Shown here piece after piece: positions 1 through 10,806 of a stretch of 64,000 nt of DNA. The notes beneath the pieces were generated by a model. That model saw only the letters and a list, made by a program, of their open reading frames with translations, had not been told where the DNA came from and searched no databases. The first letter of the stretch is position 1; each line of letters starts with the position of its first letter. The translations under genes and the position numbers were made by a program. The stretch comes from Ryuthela nishihirai (Eukaryota > Arthropoda > Arachnida > Araneae > Heptathelidae), in the NCBI GenBank assembly GCA_038380435.1, contig JAWZYU010000019.1, positions 18,005,801 to 18,069,800 of the forward strand, in the 5' to 3' direction.

Positions 1-284
1 ATTCGAATCCACTTGGTAAAATACGGGCGATTTGTGAAAACTGGGATTTATTTTGTGAAATTAAGGAGAGTTGACAAAATCGAGAAAACTTGGCAAAATC
101 TAGAGAAGTTGGCAAAACTGGAAACCACTTGGTAAAGTACAGGTGAGTTGTAAAAATTGGGATTGGTTTTGTGAAATTAAGGAGAGTTGGAAAAACCAAG
201 AACTCTTGGCAAAATCTAGGGGAGTTGGCAAAATTCGAAATTGATTTCTCCCCCCTCTAACCATAGTCCTTTGCTACGCCCCTG
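1..284. mobile_element. Right end of a minisatellite-bearing hAT-like element (cut by window edge)
   Basis: The segment is built from the same degenerate units (gttggcaaaatc, acttggtaaaatac, ttttgtgaaattaagg) that fill 22795-24757. It ends in the same way: a C-rich stretch, then gctacgcccctg at 273-284. That end is the inverted complement of the left end of the 22.8 kb copy, so this is the right half of a second family member. Its left end and TSD partner lie outside the window. Confidence 0.75.
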
Positions 285-2168
285 GTTATGATCACACTAG
301 AAATCAGCTATTATGTACTGTATTTGCCAATCTTAACATTAGAATATATTGATCACCAAATGACATTTCAAGAGTGTAGCTCTGATTCATCTCTGATCTG
401 CAATTGGACTTAAAATACAGGTATCGTTCCCTGGATTGGCAAAAATGGCAATCCAGGAAACTTGACGAGAATTTTGAAAGTTCTTTTGAAAGATTAAAAT
501 CAGAATCCCAAATTCATGGTCAGGCAAAATGGATCCTCTCCAATTTTTCAGAATGGGCAACTGCCCACCTTGTCCACTTCCTTTGCACATCACTGTTTGC
601 CCACTATGCATTCATTCACTTCATAAAAATTTGAAAATTTCAGAGGATGGGAAAACCAGTAGTTCATCTATTGATTTACTCTGACATAACTCAACTATTT
701 ATTTATGTCAGAGTTGCATTCTTCAAAAATGGCAGCGTCGAAATTAATAAAAAGAACACTAATTGGCGAATATTGAAATAAGCTTACGGAAACTTCTAAA
801 ACGTATATTTTTAAATAAATCAATAGTAAATACACGGATCACCTATTGACATAGAATTCAAGAAATACAGTGAAATATCAGCATAACGAAATCGAACGGG
901 TGAACAAAATATATTCGTAATACGGAAATGCAATAGTAAAATGCTATGATAGTTTTCTTACCACAAAATAATCATTACGAATCATTTTCACCGTGTATTA
1001 AAGTTTATTTCTTATAAAAGTCGTTAATATTTTTAAATGTTGTTGCAAGCATCTCTTCGCAAATTCTTAAAACCTTTAAAGTGCAGGAAGACATAAATAG
1101 GTTCCCAGAGTCAAATGCAATCTCATATCCATTGGGAATTATAGTTCTCAAGATAGCATGCTCTAAGAGCTTATTTTATTTCCCATAGAAATTGCCCAAA
1201 TGGGAAATTGCTATGGTAAACAAAAAATCATATTAATAATTAATATGAACTTGGTGATTTATATATTCAATAAATTTGGAAAAAATGAGAAAAGAAACAA
1301 ATTGCACTGCTGCCTCAGCCATTACTGTGAATTTTTTTGCACGGAAGCAATTTAGTTGTTTTCTTCCTTTTAAATGTTCCCAAACTAAACTTTCATGGAA
1401 ATTGTTCTTCCGAATCTGATTTATAAATAATCATATATAATAATAATACTAAAGCTTTTCTGTTTGACTTTTTACCAACAGTGATAGTACACGATGCATT
1501 GATTCTGAAGAAACTTCCTGCAGTACTTTACAAGAAAAAATATCGAACTATATAATTATCCTGTTTCAAAGAAATCTGTTTATATTTCATTAAGTAGAAT
1601 CAAATGCTAGTTATTTGCCATTAGTTATTTCACAATAGTGTTCAAACCCAATGAAATAACTCCTTTTTTTTTCGATATAATTTTAAAAAGTACTGTTGAA
1701 ATGAATATACTTTCTGCTTTTCTGTAATATTTTATTTTCTTGAAATTCAGAATTAAAAGTTCTTTGTTTTGGTATATGACATATCTATTTTAATCAATTA
1801 GTTCTTTCAATATAATATTTTAAAATTATTCTTTAATTCTGCTGGAAGCAGTTCAAAATTAACCCAGCAACTAGAATGAATTCTGCTTTATAAAGCCCGT
1901 ACGTTAAAGGTTAAATGACGTCGCAACAGTGAGACACAATGTCAGGAATTTCTTTCCATTTCATTAAGAAATGGTTAAGATTTCGCGCCATATTGGCTGC
2001 AAATAACGAGATTAAACTAATTAACCAACTTGACTGAAACAATGATGATAACGAAGTAATATAACAATAACTTAAATTTAACTAATGAAAGGAGTGCATT
2101 AGAAGTGCTTTCAAATTACTTTCCGCTGACGGAATCGTTACCTGTAATGAAATAGAAACAGAATTGCC
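285..2168. other. AT-rich stretch, no gene seen
   Basis: No coding exon, TE terminus or RNA gene was recognised. Short imperfect palindromes occur at 432-458 and 1172-1209 (ccatag / ctatgg arms). Open frames here are short and lack codon structure. The stretch is presumably intergenic or intronic. Confidence 0.5.
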
Positions 2169-2177
2169 TAGATCTAT

Positions 2178-2554
2178 GGGGCGGGGGTGGCTCAGTAGGT
2201 AGCGCGCCAGGCTCGTGATTGCAATTCCCATGTTCGAGTCCCAACTGGGTCAGCGTTGAGACTTCTCTCCGCAAAACTCCCTGCCTTGTCCACGGTCAGC
2301 AGGGGACATTGATGGCTTGGAAAGGCCGCTCGTCCGTTGGATGGGACGTTATACCGTAGCCTCGTGTGCGGGAGAACCATACCCTGCCCAAGCTGGATGG
2401 GCTTGACCAGAGGTTACCATCTGTCTCCCAACACCTGTTCCAGTGGGTCCCCTCTCCCAACCTTCTCTGAGCCTTCGGGGTCCTTGTGACCAAGCCATTT
2501 AGCAAATGGTGTGAAAAAAAGTGCCGCTCAGAGGTAAAACAACCCAACCCAGCA
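2178..2554 (+). mobile_element. SINE-A copy, full length with perfect 9-bp TSD
   Basis: It starts with a tRNA-like head (ggctcagtaggtagcgcgcc as box A, gttcgagtccc as box B) and continues through the shared SINE-A body. It ends in gccgctcagaggtaaaacaa followed by cccaaccc. The 9-bp duplication TAGATCTAT lies at 2169-2177 and 2555-2563, which fixes both ends. It is a Pol III-type non-autonomous retrotransposon; any open frames in it are accidental. Confidence 0.93.
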
Positions 2555-2563
2555 TAGATCTAT

Positions 2564-3260
2564 AAATTTGGAAATAGACTTTTATGCTAGAAAATTGTGC
2601 CAACACCGTTTCAAAGCACGCACGTGGTGAGAGTATCGATAATACGCAGTGAGATCGGCAAAAAATGCTTTCCTGCGATGTACAATAGCACGTGATTCAC
2701 AGATTCTGACTGTTAATAATCAATTCACACAGTTTTAAATCATTGCAGCTCTCCCAGATGCTAAAATATACATTATACATATCGTTTAAGAATTTCTATT
2801 TTACAAATTTCATTATACTAACCATATTTTTGGAATCGGGATAAATTTTTATTTCGTTGAACTGCTTTTATCGTAGATTAATATTCGTTTGAATCCTTAC
2901 TTGTGAGTAAGTCTACATAATGCCATATAAACCGATTTATTTGATTATTTTATAGTTCGCTATTTTTTTATACAGTACTCCCAGATGTTTCTTCAGAATT
3001 ATTATATTGTGTACTGTCATTCACAAGTAGTCTAACAAATATTAATCTGCCTATTCTAAGATCGCCATGAATACAATTATTTCTCTTATTTTCGTTATAC
3101 CGGTATTCGTTAAAGCAAACTATTTTTTCATAGGTATAAATAGTAAATTGGTTAGTATTGGAAAAACTTTCGTTATACTGACATTTCCTTATCGTGTGGT
3201 TCGTTATATCAAAGACTAGCCATACGTTCATGGATAAAAATGCGTATCGTCGATGTTTAT
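2564..3260. other. AT-rich stretch, no gene seen
   Basis: I see no recognisable gene or TE end. An open frame on the minus strand at 2968-3273 runs into the tRNA-like repeat and shows no family similarity, so it is not called. Confidence 0.4.
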
Positions 3261-3420
3261 GACTCGAACCCATGTCTCCCAGTTACATGCTAGCTGTTTG
3301 AACCACTAAACTACCACCAGCACCGTCATTTAACCACTAATGGTGACGTTTGACTCTTCCTTACATTGTCCCTCGTGGCGACATCTATGATCGAGAAAGG
3401 CAACTTTCCAATATTGCTCA
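3261..3420 (-). repeat. tRNA-like SINE-C, left inverted copy
   Basis: Read on the minus strand it has a tRNA-like A box (gtagtttagtggtt) and B box (gggttcgagtc), preceded by about 95 bp of non-tRNA sequence. The same unit, diverged, recurs inverted at 3683-3846. A real tRNA is unlikely because the acceptor stem does not pair. Confidence 0.65.
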
Positions 3421-3439
3421 GATGAAATTCACTGACACT

Positions 3440-3545
3440 AAAGCATTAATAACGTACGAATCAGTGAATACTAAATACACGGTACGAATCAGTGACGTAC
3501 GAATGTGAACGTACGAATCAGTGAATACTAAACACACGGTTAACT
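3440..3545. repeat. Short direct repeats between the SINE-C pair
   Basis: The phrase gtacgaatcagtgaatacta and shortened forms occur three to four times in about 100 bp. A second pair of direct repeats (tgtcagtaacttccatact) follows at 3619-3663. Confidence 0.75.
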
Positions 3546-3660
3546 GTTGACATAGAATAGTTGACACAGGGAGTATGTGTATATAATATTGACTGTTATT
3601 GCATTAACAACACTTTATTGTCAGTAACTTCCATACTGAAGTATTGTCAGTAACTTCCAT

Positions 3661-3700
3661 ACTTCCCAATATTGTTCCATACTGAACAATATTGGGAAGT
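3661..3700. repeat. Perfect 17-bp hairpin with 6-nt loop
   Basis: Arm 3661-3677 (acttcccaatattgttc) is the exact reverse complement of 3684-3700, with loop catact. It sits at the junction of the direct repeats and the right SINE-C copy. Confidence 0.9.
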
Positions 3701-3846
3701 TGCTTTTCCCGATCATCGATGGCGCATGAGCAACAAGACGGGAATATTTGAAAGTCAAAATTAGTGGATAAATGACAGGGCTGGTGATAGTTTAGTGGTT
3801 AGCATTTCTGGTATGTAACTGGGAATTGCGAGTTTTCATCCCACCC
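3683..3846 (+). repeat. tRNA-like SINE-C, right inverted copy
   Basis: It matches the reverse complement of 3261-3420 over most of its length. The tRNA-like part is gatagtttagtggttagc, then gggaattgcgagttttcatc with a decayed B box. Together the pair forms a long inverted repeat with a spacer of about 260 bp. Confidence 0.65.
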
Positions 3847-4009
3847 ATGAGGTGAAAAAATTTTTGCCACAAAAGTATCTTTATGAAATTGGCAAATAAC
3901 CAGCTCACAACTTAATCAAAAACGCCTGTTATACCAAAGAAATATCAGATCTCTATGTCTAAATATATATTTTCGTCAAAAAAAGAAATGTCATTGGAGA
4001 AAAGGGGCA

Positions 4010-4200
4010 CAGATGGGCGTCGTCCATCGAATGGGAATGAAAGCTTCTGCACCATGCACAAGAGAGCCGTATCTTGCGCACGTTAATAAACATGCTGGAT
4101 GGCCTTGATGGGAGACTTCCATCTGTCTAATAAATGTTTAATACTTGTCTAGTGGGTTCCCTTCCCTCAACTTTCTATGAGTCATTTACAGAAATGATAA
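4010..4200 (+). mobile_element. SINE-A fragment, heavily decayed
   Basis: It matches the SINE-A body: cgtccatcgaatggga, gcacgttaataaacatgctg, gatggccttgatgggag, then the tagtgggttccctt segment. The tRNA head and the conserved tail are missing. Confidence 0.75.
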
Positions 4201-4719
4201 TAGCAAATACTTTAAGCAGAAATTCCTTATCTCTTTAAATGCCAAACTAATAAAAACACGAAAATCTTTATGTGAAGCTTTTCTTCCATTTACGTCCGAT
4301 GAGTTTTAACCATTTATGGAAGGGAAGTGGACCACTCTGAGTTTCCAGCAATTTAGGTAGCCCCGTAGGCCCAAACGTTTCGACATCATTTTTTAGATTT
4401 TGCTAAGTAGAATCTAAGTATCGAATTCTATGGTTTCTTATCTTTTAGGTGAAATTCATCTCCCCTTATGGTTTTTTCATGGGGGAAGGAATAAAGATCG
4501 GATTCAACACTAATTCAGCCCATACGATACCTAAAGTTACGATGAAAGGAAGCTTTATGTCGAATTCGGCTATCTTAGCTCTTATTGTTTAGAAAGACTT
4601 ATTCCACGATGATTTTTTGGAGAGATTTTTTTTTGCAGGAGGAAAGGAAATATATTTTTGGGAATAATTATTACATTGGTTTAGCTGATGATAAAAGGAA
4701 GCTGTATACGTTGGGTTTC

Positions 4720-5075
4720 GTTGTTTTTCATGGTACGTCCTTTGCACACAAAGGGCTAAATGGCGACGTCTCATGTACACCAAGGGAAGGATGAAAGAAT
4801 GGGGAAGGATGGGGAACTTCCTTAAAGTCCCACTGAACAGATGTTAAGAGGCAGATGGAAGAATCCCATTAAGACTATTCAGTATATTCTTTAAGTTGCT
4901 TAAGATACGACTCTATTGCACACGAAATCACGGCTTAATATCCCAATCTGAGAACGACAGAGTTTCTAAGCCTATGGGTGTCTTCTCCCTCACTGAGGCC
5001 AAGGGGATGCAAAGAGGAGAGAAATCTTAGAACTAGATAGAAAACTTGGGATTCGAATCTGGAAACTGGCGCCCT
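4720..5075 (-). mobile_element. SINE-A copy, strongly decayed
   Basis: On the minus strand the order of SINE-A landmarks is kept. Reading the plus strand: tttgcacacaaagggctaaa, cagatggaagaatccc, cacggcttaatatccc, then attcgaatctggaaactg, where the B box should be. Both termini are blurred. Confidence 0.7.
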
Positions 5076-5413
5076 ATAGAATGAGTCAACGTCTGCACCG
5101 CTTTGTACCGAATTTGTTGGTGCCCTCTGTCGTCGATTAGGAGGATCACCAATACGACTTTTGGGTTGTTGAAGGAGAATTGAGATAGAAAAACGCTTGT
5201 ATCTTTTTAGTTATAATAAGAAGAAACTGGTTCCGAAGTTGGTACGCCCAGTTCTTACGGTTTCCAAGGAGTTCTTAATCAGACAGACGAAGACTTTCTG
5301 AAACTCATAATAAATTTAGATAATGTTAAACCAGATTCACATTTAAGTGATAATTTAAAACGAATGTTAAAGAAATTTTATTCAAAAACTAGTGTAATGT
5401 GTTGTCCGCTACG
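5076..5413. other. No gene seen
   Basis: This is unassigned sequence between two SINE-A copies. It contains no splice-bounded open frame or TE terminus that I can identify. Confidence 0.4.
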
Positions 5414-5424
5414 TTATCGGCGAG

Positions 5425-5808
5425 TTGAGTTGTTTTACCTCTGAGCGGCACTTTTTTGCACACCATGGGCTAAATGGCCAGGTCACAAGGACCCCGAAGG
5501 CTCAGAGAAGGTTGGGGGTGGGGACCCACTGGAACAGCTGTTGGGAGACAGATGGTAGCCTCCCATCAAGGCCATCCAGTGTGTTCTTTAACGTGCACAG
5601 GGTATGGCTCTCCCTGCACACTAGGGCACGGCTTAACATCCCATCCGACGGACGGAGGCCTTTCCAAGCCCATCGGTGTCCCCTACTGACCGTGGGCAGG
5701 GCGGGGAATTTTGCGGAGATAAATCTCAACGCTGACCCAGCTGGGACTCGAACCTGGGAACTACAGATTACGAGCTTGGCGCGCTACCGACTGAGCCATC
5801 CCCGCCCC
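5425..5808 (-). mobile_element. SINE-A copy, full length with perfect 11-bp TSD
   Basis: The minus-strand copy runs from ggggcggggatggctcagtc through the B box to the tail, which appears on the plus strand as ttgttttacctctgagcggc. The duplication TTATCGGCGAG is exact at 5414-5424 and 5809-5819. The long open frames over it are antisense or sense readings of the SINE, not genes. Confidence 0.94.
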
Positions 5809-5994
5809 TTATCGGCGAGACAGAGTCTCAAAAGAATTTAAACAAATTGTCGAATCTGCGAACTGCACAACAAGCAATCGGCCAGAATTATTTTGGAAAA
5901 ATAAAAATCTATGCAGGAAATGCGTTCTGATTCGTTTCCGCTTCAATCCAATAATTTTATCCTACAACAACCAATTGTTACGGAACAAAATACT

Positions 5995-6090
5995 GTAAAA
6001 GATCAGGGTCGGTTGGAGGAAGGGAACCCATGGACAGTTGTTAGGAAACAGATGGAAGAATCCCGGCAAGGTTATCCGGAGTTCATCAGT
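5995..6090 (-). mobile_element. SINE-A fragment
   Basis: The phrases gggaacccatggacagttgt and agacagatgg-like text (aaacagatggaagaatcccg) match the middle of the SINE-A body in reverse orientation. Neither end is preserved. Confidence 0.6.
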
Positions 6091-6549
6091 AGCCGAGGCT
6101 CATTCTTCGATACGACTCGCAATGCCGACATGGAGAGATTTGGACCTGGGGATTACCATTTTGCGCCTGGAGAGTTGCTGACAGACCCCCCCCCCCGCCC
6201 CGGGAATAAGGTAAGTCCATTAAGGAATGAGGTAAGTGCAACTCTTTCTTTTGAATTTATTTGCATATAAGTAGGGTATGAAGTTTTGTCTAGGCTTGTG
6301 TTTGCTTTAGGCTTTTGCGTGTCTTTTATGTGTTTATTCTCTTATTGTATATCTTGTTTAACGAAACATGGCCTTAGTTGCCTTTATGCCATAAAACCTC
6401 AAACAACCAACAAAGTTTTAACTTTTGATTTTCGTTCTTTTATTTGTATATTCCTAAAAAATTCAGTTTAATTATTTTAAACTTGATTTATCTCTAATTT
6501 TGCTCCCCATTAACCAAGTTCTTTTGTTAATAAGCCTCCCCCCAACATA
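6091..6549. other. No gene seen; poly-C tract
   Basis: A C-rich run lies at 6186-6203. The open frames here are not linked to recognisable splice sites or protein families. Confidence 0.4.
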
Positions 6550-6942
6550 ACGGACAGAGTTTGGTTCGATCAGTAATGTGCTAGGCTCGTAATCCGCAGT
6601 TCCCAGTTGTGCTAACGTTTAAATAACTTAAAGCTTTGTTCGTTGTTCAGAGTCTCAGTTGTTCCAGCTTTGAAATTTATCTCCGATAAACCTGCCCTCA
6701 ATGAGAAAGGTGACTTTTCTGTGCTTGGAAAGACACTCTCCGTCTAATGAGACATTAAGACGTGTCCTCATGTACAGAGGAGAGCCATAACCACGTTAAA
6801 GAATAAGTTGGATGGATTCCATCTGTCTCCTAACTGCCGTCTACTGGGTCCCCTATTAAACTCTGAGCATTGAAGTTCTTGTGACCTGGTCATTTAGGTC
6901 AATGAGTGCAAAAGCGTGCCTGTGAGAACTAAAACAACACTC
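6550..6942 (+). mobile_element. SINE-A copy, decayed
   Basis: The tRNA-like head is eroded (ggttcgatcagtaatgtgct, then ctcgtaatccgcagttccca). The body landmarks and the gacctggtcatttagg segment follow in order, and it ends in gtgagaactaaaacaacac, a mutated SINE-A tail. Confidence 0.8.
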
Positions 6943-7684
6943 ATATGAGAAAAAGGTGCTTATTTTTAAAGAAGAATTTGAAAATGTGTTGGTTTTTGAT
7001 CAATATTTCTTTCTTGTCATGTTTACTTCAAAAACAATATTTGCCATTTTTATTCTCTAGGTAATAACTTTTTTTGTGCATACTGTAACACTTAGTGTCT
7101 ATGTGATTTTTATAGTAAATATACGTTCCATTGTACAATTTTATCATTTCATAAATCGATATTGATTAAGCATTTTTTGCCGGAAGTGATATAATACTTA
7201 GTTCCGAAATTGCTTGTGTGTGTTGCTGCATTTTAATTGGTTGTTTATTGTTGAAAACAATAACATTTTTGAATGATTTATATTGTCGGTAGTAATATGC
7301 GTAACGGAAATAAAGTGTCAATAATAAACCTTCCGCTAATAACAAATACATTCCGGCTTTGGGAACAATTAGAGTTTATTGTTTGGATCAGTCATGCACA
7401 CAAGTTCGAATGCTTTTAATAATTTTATCCATCACGTGTGAAAATTCAAAACTATAAAATAATAATTAATTTAATCTGAATTTATTAAAGTGAATATCGT
7501 TTTAATAAGACAAAATTTTAAAATAAATGTCATAAAAACTAGGTACAACGTCATTGAAGCTGAATGTTCAGCAGCTATTTCAGGGATGCAGTCCCATACT
7601 TCATATACTCATTCCACACTGCAAACACGTTTTACGTTAAATTTATATTAATATATAATTTCGTGTTATTTTGTACACACATAG
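6943..7684. other. AT-rich stretch, no gene seen
   Basis: I recognise nothing here. Open frames on both strands are short and of biased composition. Confidence 0.4.
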
Positions 7685-7870
7685 GTCCGAATCTAGAAAA
7701 AAAATCGAGATTGGGAGGATTGCCAAAAAGTACAATCTTGCTGGAAAAATATAAAGTGGGGAGGAGGGAGGAGAAGAGACTGGATTTCCAAGGAAGGATA
7801 ACATTTTCCCTTCCATTTCATAGGTCTTTAAAACATTTCCTGAAAAATGCATGAAATAAAATTAAGAATT
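7685..7870 (+). repeat. Interspersed repeat family D, copy 1
   Basis: The sequence ccgaatctagaaaaaaaatc, a G-rich gtggggaggagg segment and the ttaaaacatttcctgaaaaa stretch recur in the same order at 20195-20345 and 62905-63080. The family has no recognised coding capacity. The start resembles a hAT terminus (caggcccagatc at 62907), but no TSD was found. Confidence 0.6.
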
Positions 7871-7908
7871 AATAGTTTTTCGCCTCTATTATCCTTACTA
7901 GCATCGTA

Positions 7909-7976
7909 GAAGTGGTGGGAGGGGGGAAAGAAAGCCGTGTCAATACACGGCTTTCTTTCCCCCCTTCCACCACTTC
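7909..7976. repeat. 32-bp near-perfect hairpin with 4-nt loop
   Basis: Arm 7909-7940 pairs with 7945-7976 with a single mismatch, around the loop caat. Arms contain gaaagaaagccgtgt / acacggctttctttc. The right arm abuts the broken 5' end of a SINE-A fragment. Confidence 0.93.
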
Positions 7977-8168
7977 CATACATTGTGCACGGTAAAGAAC
8001 AGGCTGGATGGTCTTGACAGAAGGCTACCATCTGCCTCCCAACAGCTGTCTAGTGGATACCCTTCCCCAAACTTTCTATGAACCATCGCGGTCCTTGTGA
8101 CCTGGTCATTTAGCCCATTGTGTGCGAAAAAGTACCTCTCAGAGGTAAAGCAGCTCAACTCATTCATC
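7977..8168 (+). mobile_element. SINE-A fragment, 3' half
   Basis: It begins inside the body at cattgtgcacggtaaagaac and runs to the tail (ctcagaggtaaagcagctca). The 5' half has been lost at the junction with the 7909-7976 hairpin. Confidence 0.88.
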
Positions 8169-8179
8169 GCTTTCTCCAT

Positions 8180-8545
8180 TCATTGCATAGCAATTTCATT
8201 GCGACCTCAATTCATCCCGACCTGAATTCATCGCATCATCAATTCGTTGTGACATCAATTTATCGCAGCGTCGATTGATCGCGGTCAAGGCATAGCACTT
8301 TCAATTCACTGTGACGTCAATTCAGAAGGACACGATTATCAATTCACTGCGTTCATCGTGAAGTAAACTCTTCGCTAACTCAATTCATCACGACTTTTAT
8401 TCATTGCGTCATGAAGGCAGCGTCAATTCATCAGAATGTGAATTCACCGCGACGTGAATTTATTGCAGTGTCAATTCAGCGCGACGTCAATTTATCTCAG
8501 CCTCAATTCGCAGTGACGTCAATTTATCTCAGCGTCAATTGGTGA
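8180..8545. repeat. Degenerate 16-20-bp tandem array with TGACGTCA motifs
   Basis: About 20 imperfect repeats of a unit like cgacgtcaattcatcg fill this stretch. It is CpG-bearing in an AT-rich setting. The palindromic ATF/CREB-type octamer tgacgtca occurs at about 8311 and 8513, with near matches elsewhere. Regulatory activity is conjecture. Confidence 0.75.
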
Positions 8546-9384
8546 AGTGTCATTGTTAAGATGTCAAGGGGTTTACACTGAGCGAAGTGATTACACTTAG
8601 GGAAAAAGCTACTTTTTTGGTTTAAAACATAAATTTTCGAAAAATTTACCTAGAACCTACCAAAATGGGAATTTCCATGTTTTCTCAAAGAAACTCAACT
8701 TCGAAGCTCTATAAGTTTTAAAATATGAGTTTGTTTAAAAATGTGGCTGAAGATAAATTAAAAATCATAATCGTATCTATTTAAATCTCGATTGTCAACC
8801 ATATTCGTTCTGTGTTTAAAGTGTTACGGAATATGGAATATTTAACGATAATTTACCTTTCATAAAAATCATTCATAATTACATAACATTGAAATAATCA
8901 TTACACAAACTTTCAAAATGCATATTTTATTAAATGGTTGGGAACAGAACTTGTTATTTAATCAACTACTGAGATTTTTCTCTGTATTTAATTAATTTGT
9001 AATAAAATTTCTTATGAAGCATGTTTTCAACTAAAAGTCTAATTTAAGTAATTTTCTCTGGACAGTCCATTTGAGCACAGTTCTGGAAAATGAATAAAAT
9101 CTTATCTCTAGGTTGCAATGAAGTGATATGGCGATAAAGTGACGTCACGACGAATTGACATAGAACTGCAGGTGAGATATCAATATCACCGCATAGGGTC
9201 CAATATCAGTGTGAAGCAATTCTTGGAAAATTAGAGGCTTAATACCTAGATATAGAGCCCTTTCAAGGAAACCTGTAAAGGTGTAGAACGGAAGTGAGAT
9301 AACGGAACCAATAGGTGAATGCAAATTTTGGTGTCAAACAGTCCTCAGACAATAAAGGACATTGTGGGCAGAATAAATAACAAT
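8546..9384. other. AT-rich stretch, no gene seen
   Basis: No exon or TE terminus was recognised. Confidence 0.4.
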
Positions 9385-9798
9385 TAACCAGCTCTGTCTA
9401 ATGCTTAAACCACTTTATTTTTTTTTATTAATTATTGTTTTTTTATTAATTAAAAACTTACAGGATGGACAACTTAGGAGCTATATTTAGGTTTGTCTTG
9501 GTTTCTCATACAAACACTTACAGACGGACATGCCCTGCTGGTCTCAGTAGTTTGGTACGCTAACCACTAGATCAGGAAGGGTCTTAATATAATGTATATT
9601 TATTAATAATAAGAAGAAGTTATATCTTTTAATTTTTGAAGAGCAAAATTACTTACATGAAGCATTTATATTTCATTTATTTATCTTTTAAAAAAGGAAA
9701 TATCTAATTTTGATAAGAATCCAAAAAAGCGGATTATATCCGCTATTCCTTAATCTTTTAAGCTTCTGCTTTTTTTTTATTCAGATATCGTCAATCTG

Positions 9799-9845
9799 TG
9801 GCAAGCAGCTGCTTGATGCGGAATTTGTTTATTATCATCATACAT
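9799..9845 (+). mobile_element. SINE-B remnant (tail only)
   Basis: Only the SINE-B end ctgtggcaagcagctgcttg remains. The corresponding places at 15199 and 18537 keep the whole element, so copy A has suffered an internal deletion. Confidence 0.75.
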
Positions 9846-9846
9846 C

Positions 9847-10122
9847 AAGACCCGAACAGATGTACCCCGTGAAGGGAAGAAGGCGAAAATGAGTGACAAC
9901 AAAGGTACATCTTTAAATATTGTTATATTCAGTCAGAAATTCAAATTTTCTCCCCCTCAACCTAGTTTCCAAATATCGTTCTTTATATGTGTGTCTACAT
10001 ACTGTATATACGTGTGTATATATATTATATAAGTGCATTTTATCAATTGATTACTCATATGAACTCTTTTTTTACCAGATACAAAGTTGCATTCATACGA
10101 ACCTCCAAAGAGGTTGATGTAA
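9847..10122 (+). pseudogene. Two-exon coding-like unit, copy A, early stop
   Basis: The frame KTRTDVPREGKKAKMSDNK (9847-9904) joins across a GT-AG gap (gtacat at 9905, accag ending at 10078) to DTKLHSYEPPKRLM and then TAA at 10120-10122. The ATG is at 9889. Copy C keeps the same splice sites and phase but reads on for 17 more codons. Differences between copies include silent ones (cgg/cga, gag/gaa), which hints at a once-coding exon pair. I do not recognise the protein. The segment lies in a repeated block, so a captured gene fragment is more likely than a live gene. Confidence 0.4.
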
Positions 10123-10734
10123 ATGACGTACAAGCGCATAATCACTCGATCCAAGGTAGGCCCTTCTCATTTGATATCTTAATTGCTTCATTAGAATTGT
10201 AATTTTTCATTTTCTGCTTAAATTGATTTTTCATTTCCATCTCTCTCAAGCTAATTATCCTTTCTGATTTGTCGTGTTCTGAGAACACAGAACAGGTGTC
10301 AGGCTTCGGGCCACATCTGTAAACACTGGCAAAATGATCTCAGAGTAAATAAATTTAGTGTTTTATTTTTGCGTCTTAACAATGGTGCAGAGAACAGTAA
10401 TTTCCTTAAGAGATTAAAAATCTTATTCATAGTACATTAAGTGGGAATAAATAATCCATGTTCACCATATATTGCTTCAGTAAAGTGACCACAAAAATGG
10501 CTCCATTGGCACAAAGTTAGCCTAGTTGGCTTCCGTTCCAGAATAGGAATTGTGCAGAAAATCCCAAATTATACCGAGTTATTTTTGTAAAAGGAATATT
10601 TTTCTAAGTTAAAATGCTTTAAATAGGGTTTTGAATTCACACAAGTACAAGAAAAATATTAATTATAAAATGAAATGAAAATATCAAAAATATACGATAT
10701 TAGATAGAAATGGAAGAAAAATTGTCAAAAGGTA

Positions 10735-10806
10735 GAAGGGATCTGAGCCCACGACCTCCTGATAACATGTCAGGTGCTCTGACCACTGAGCTACTGGCTG
10801 CCGAAC
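10735..10806 (-). repeat. tRNA-like SINE-D in segmental copy A
   Basis: On the minus strand it reads cagtagctcagtggtcagag (A box) to gtcgtgggctcagatccc (B box). The anticodon loop lacks the usual T33, and no acceptor stem is seen, so it is a tRNA-derived repeat. Copies lie at 16161-16232 and in the palindrome at 16509-16726. Confidence 0.7.

Noticed and set aside
2178..2260. tRNA gene calls at the heads of SINE-A, SINE-B, SINE-C and SINE-D copies
   Set aside because: A and B boxes are present, but acceptor stems do not pair, anticodon loops are abnormal, and each head continues into a shared repeat body.
5425..5841. 138-codon open frame on the plus strand, and similar frames at other SINE-A copies
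   Set aside because: The frames recur with every SINE-A copy and follow the repeat, not a protein.
6186..6203. Poly-C tract as a regulatory site
   Set aside because: A simple low-complexity run with no supporting context.
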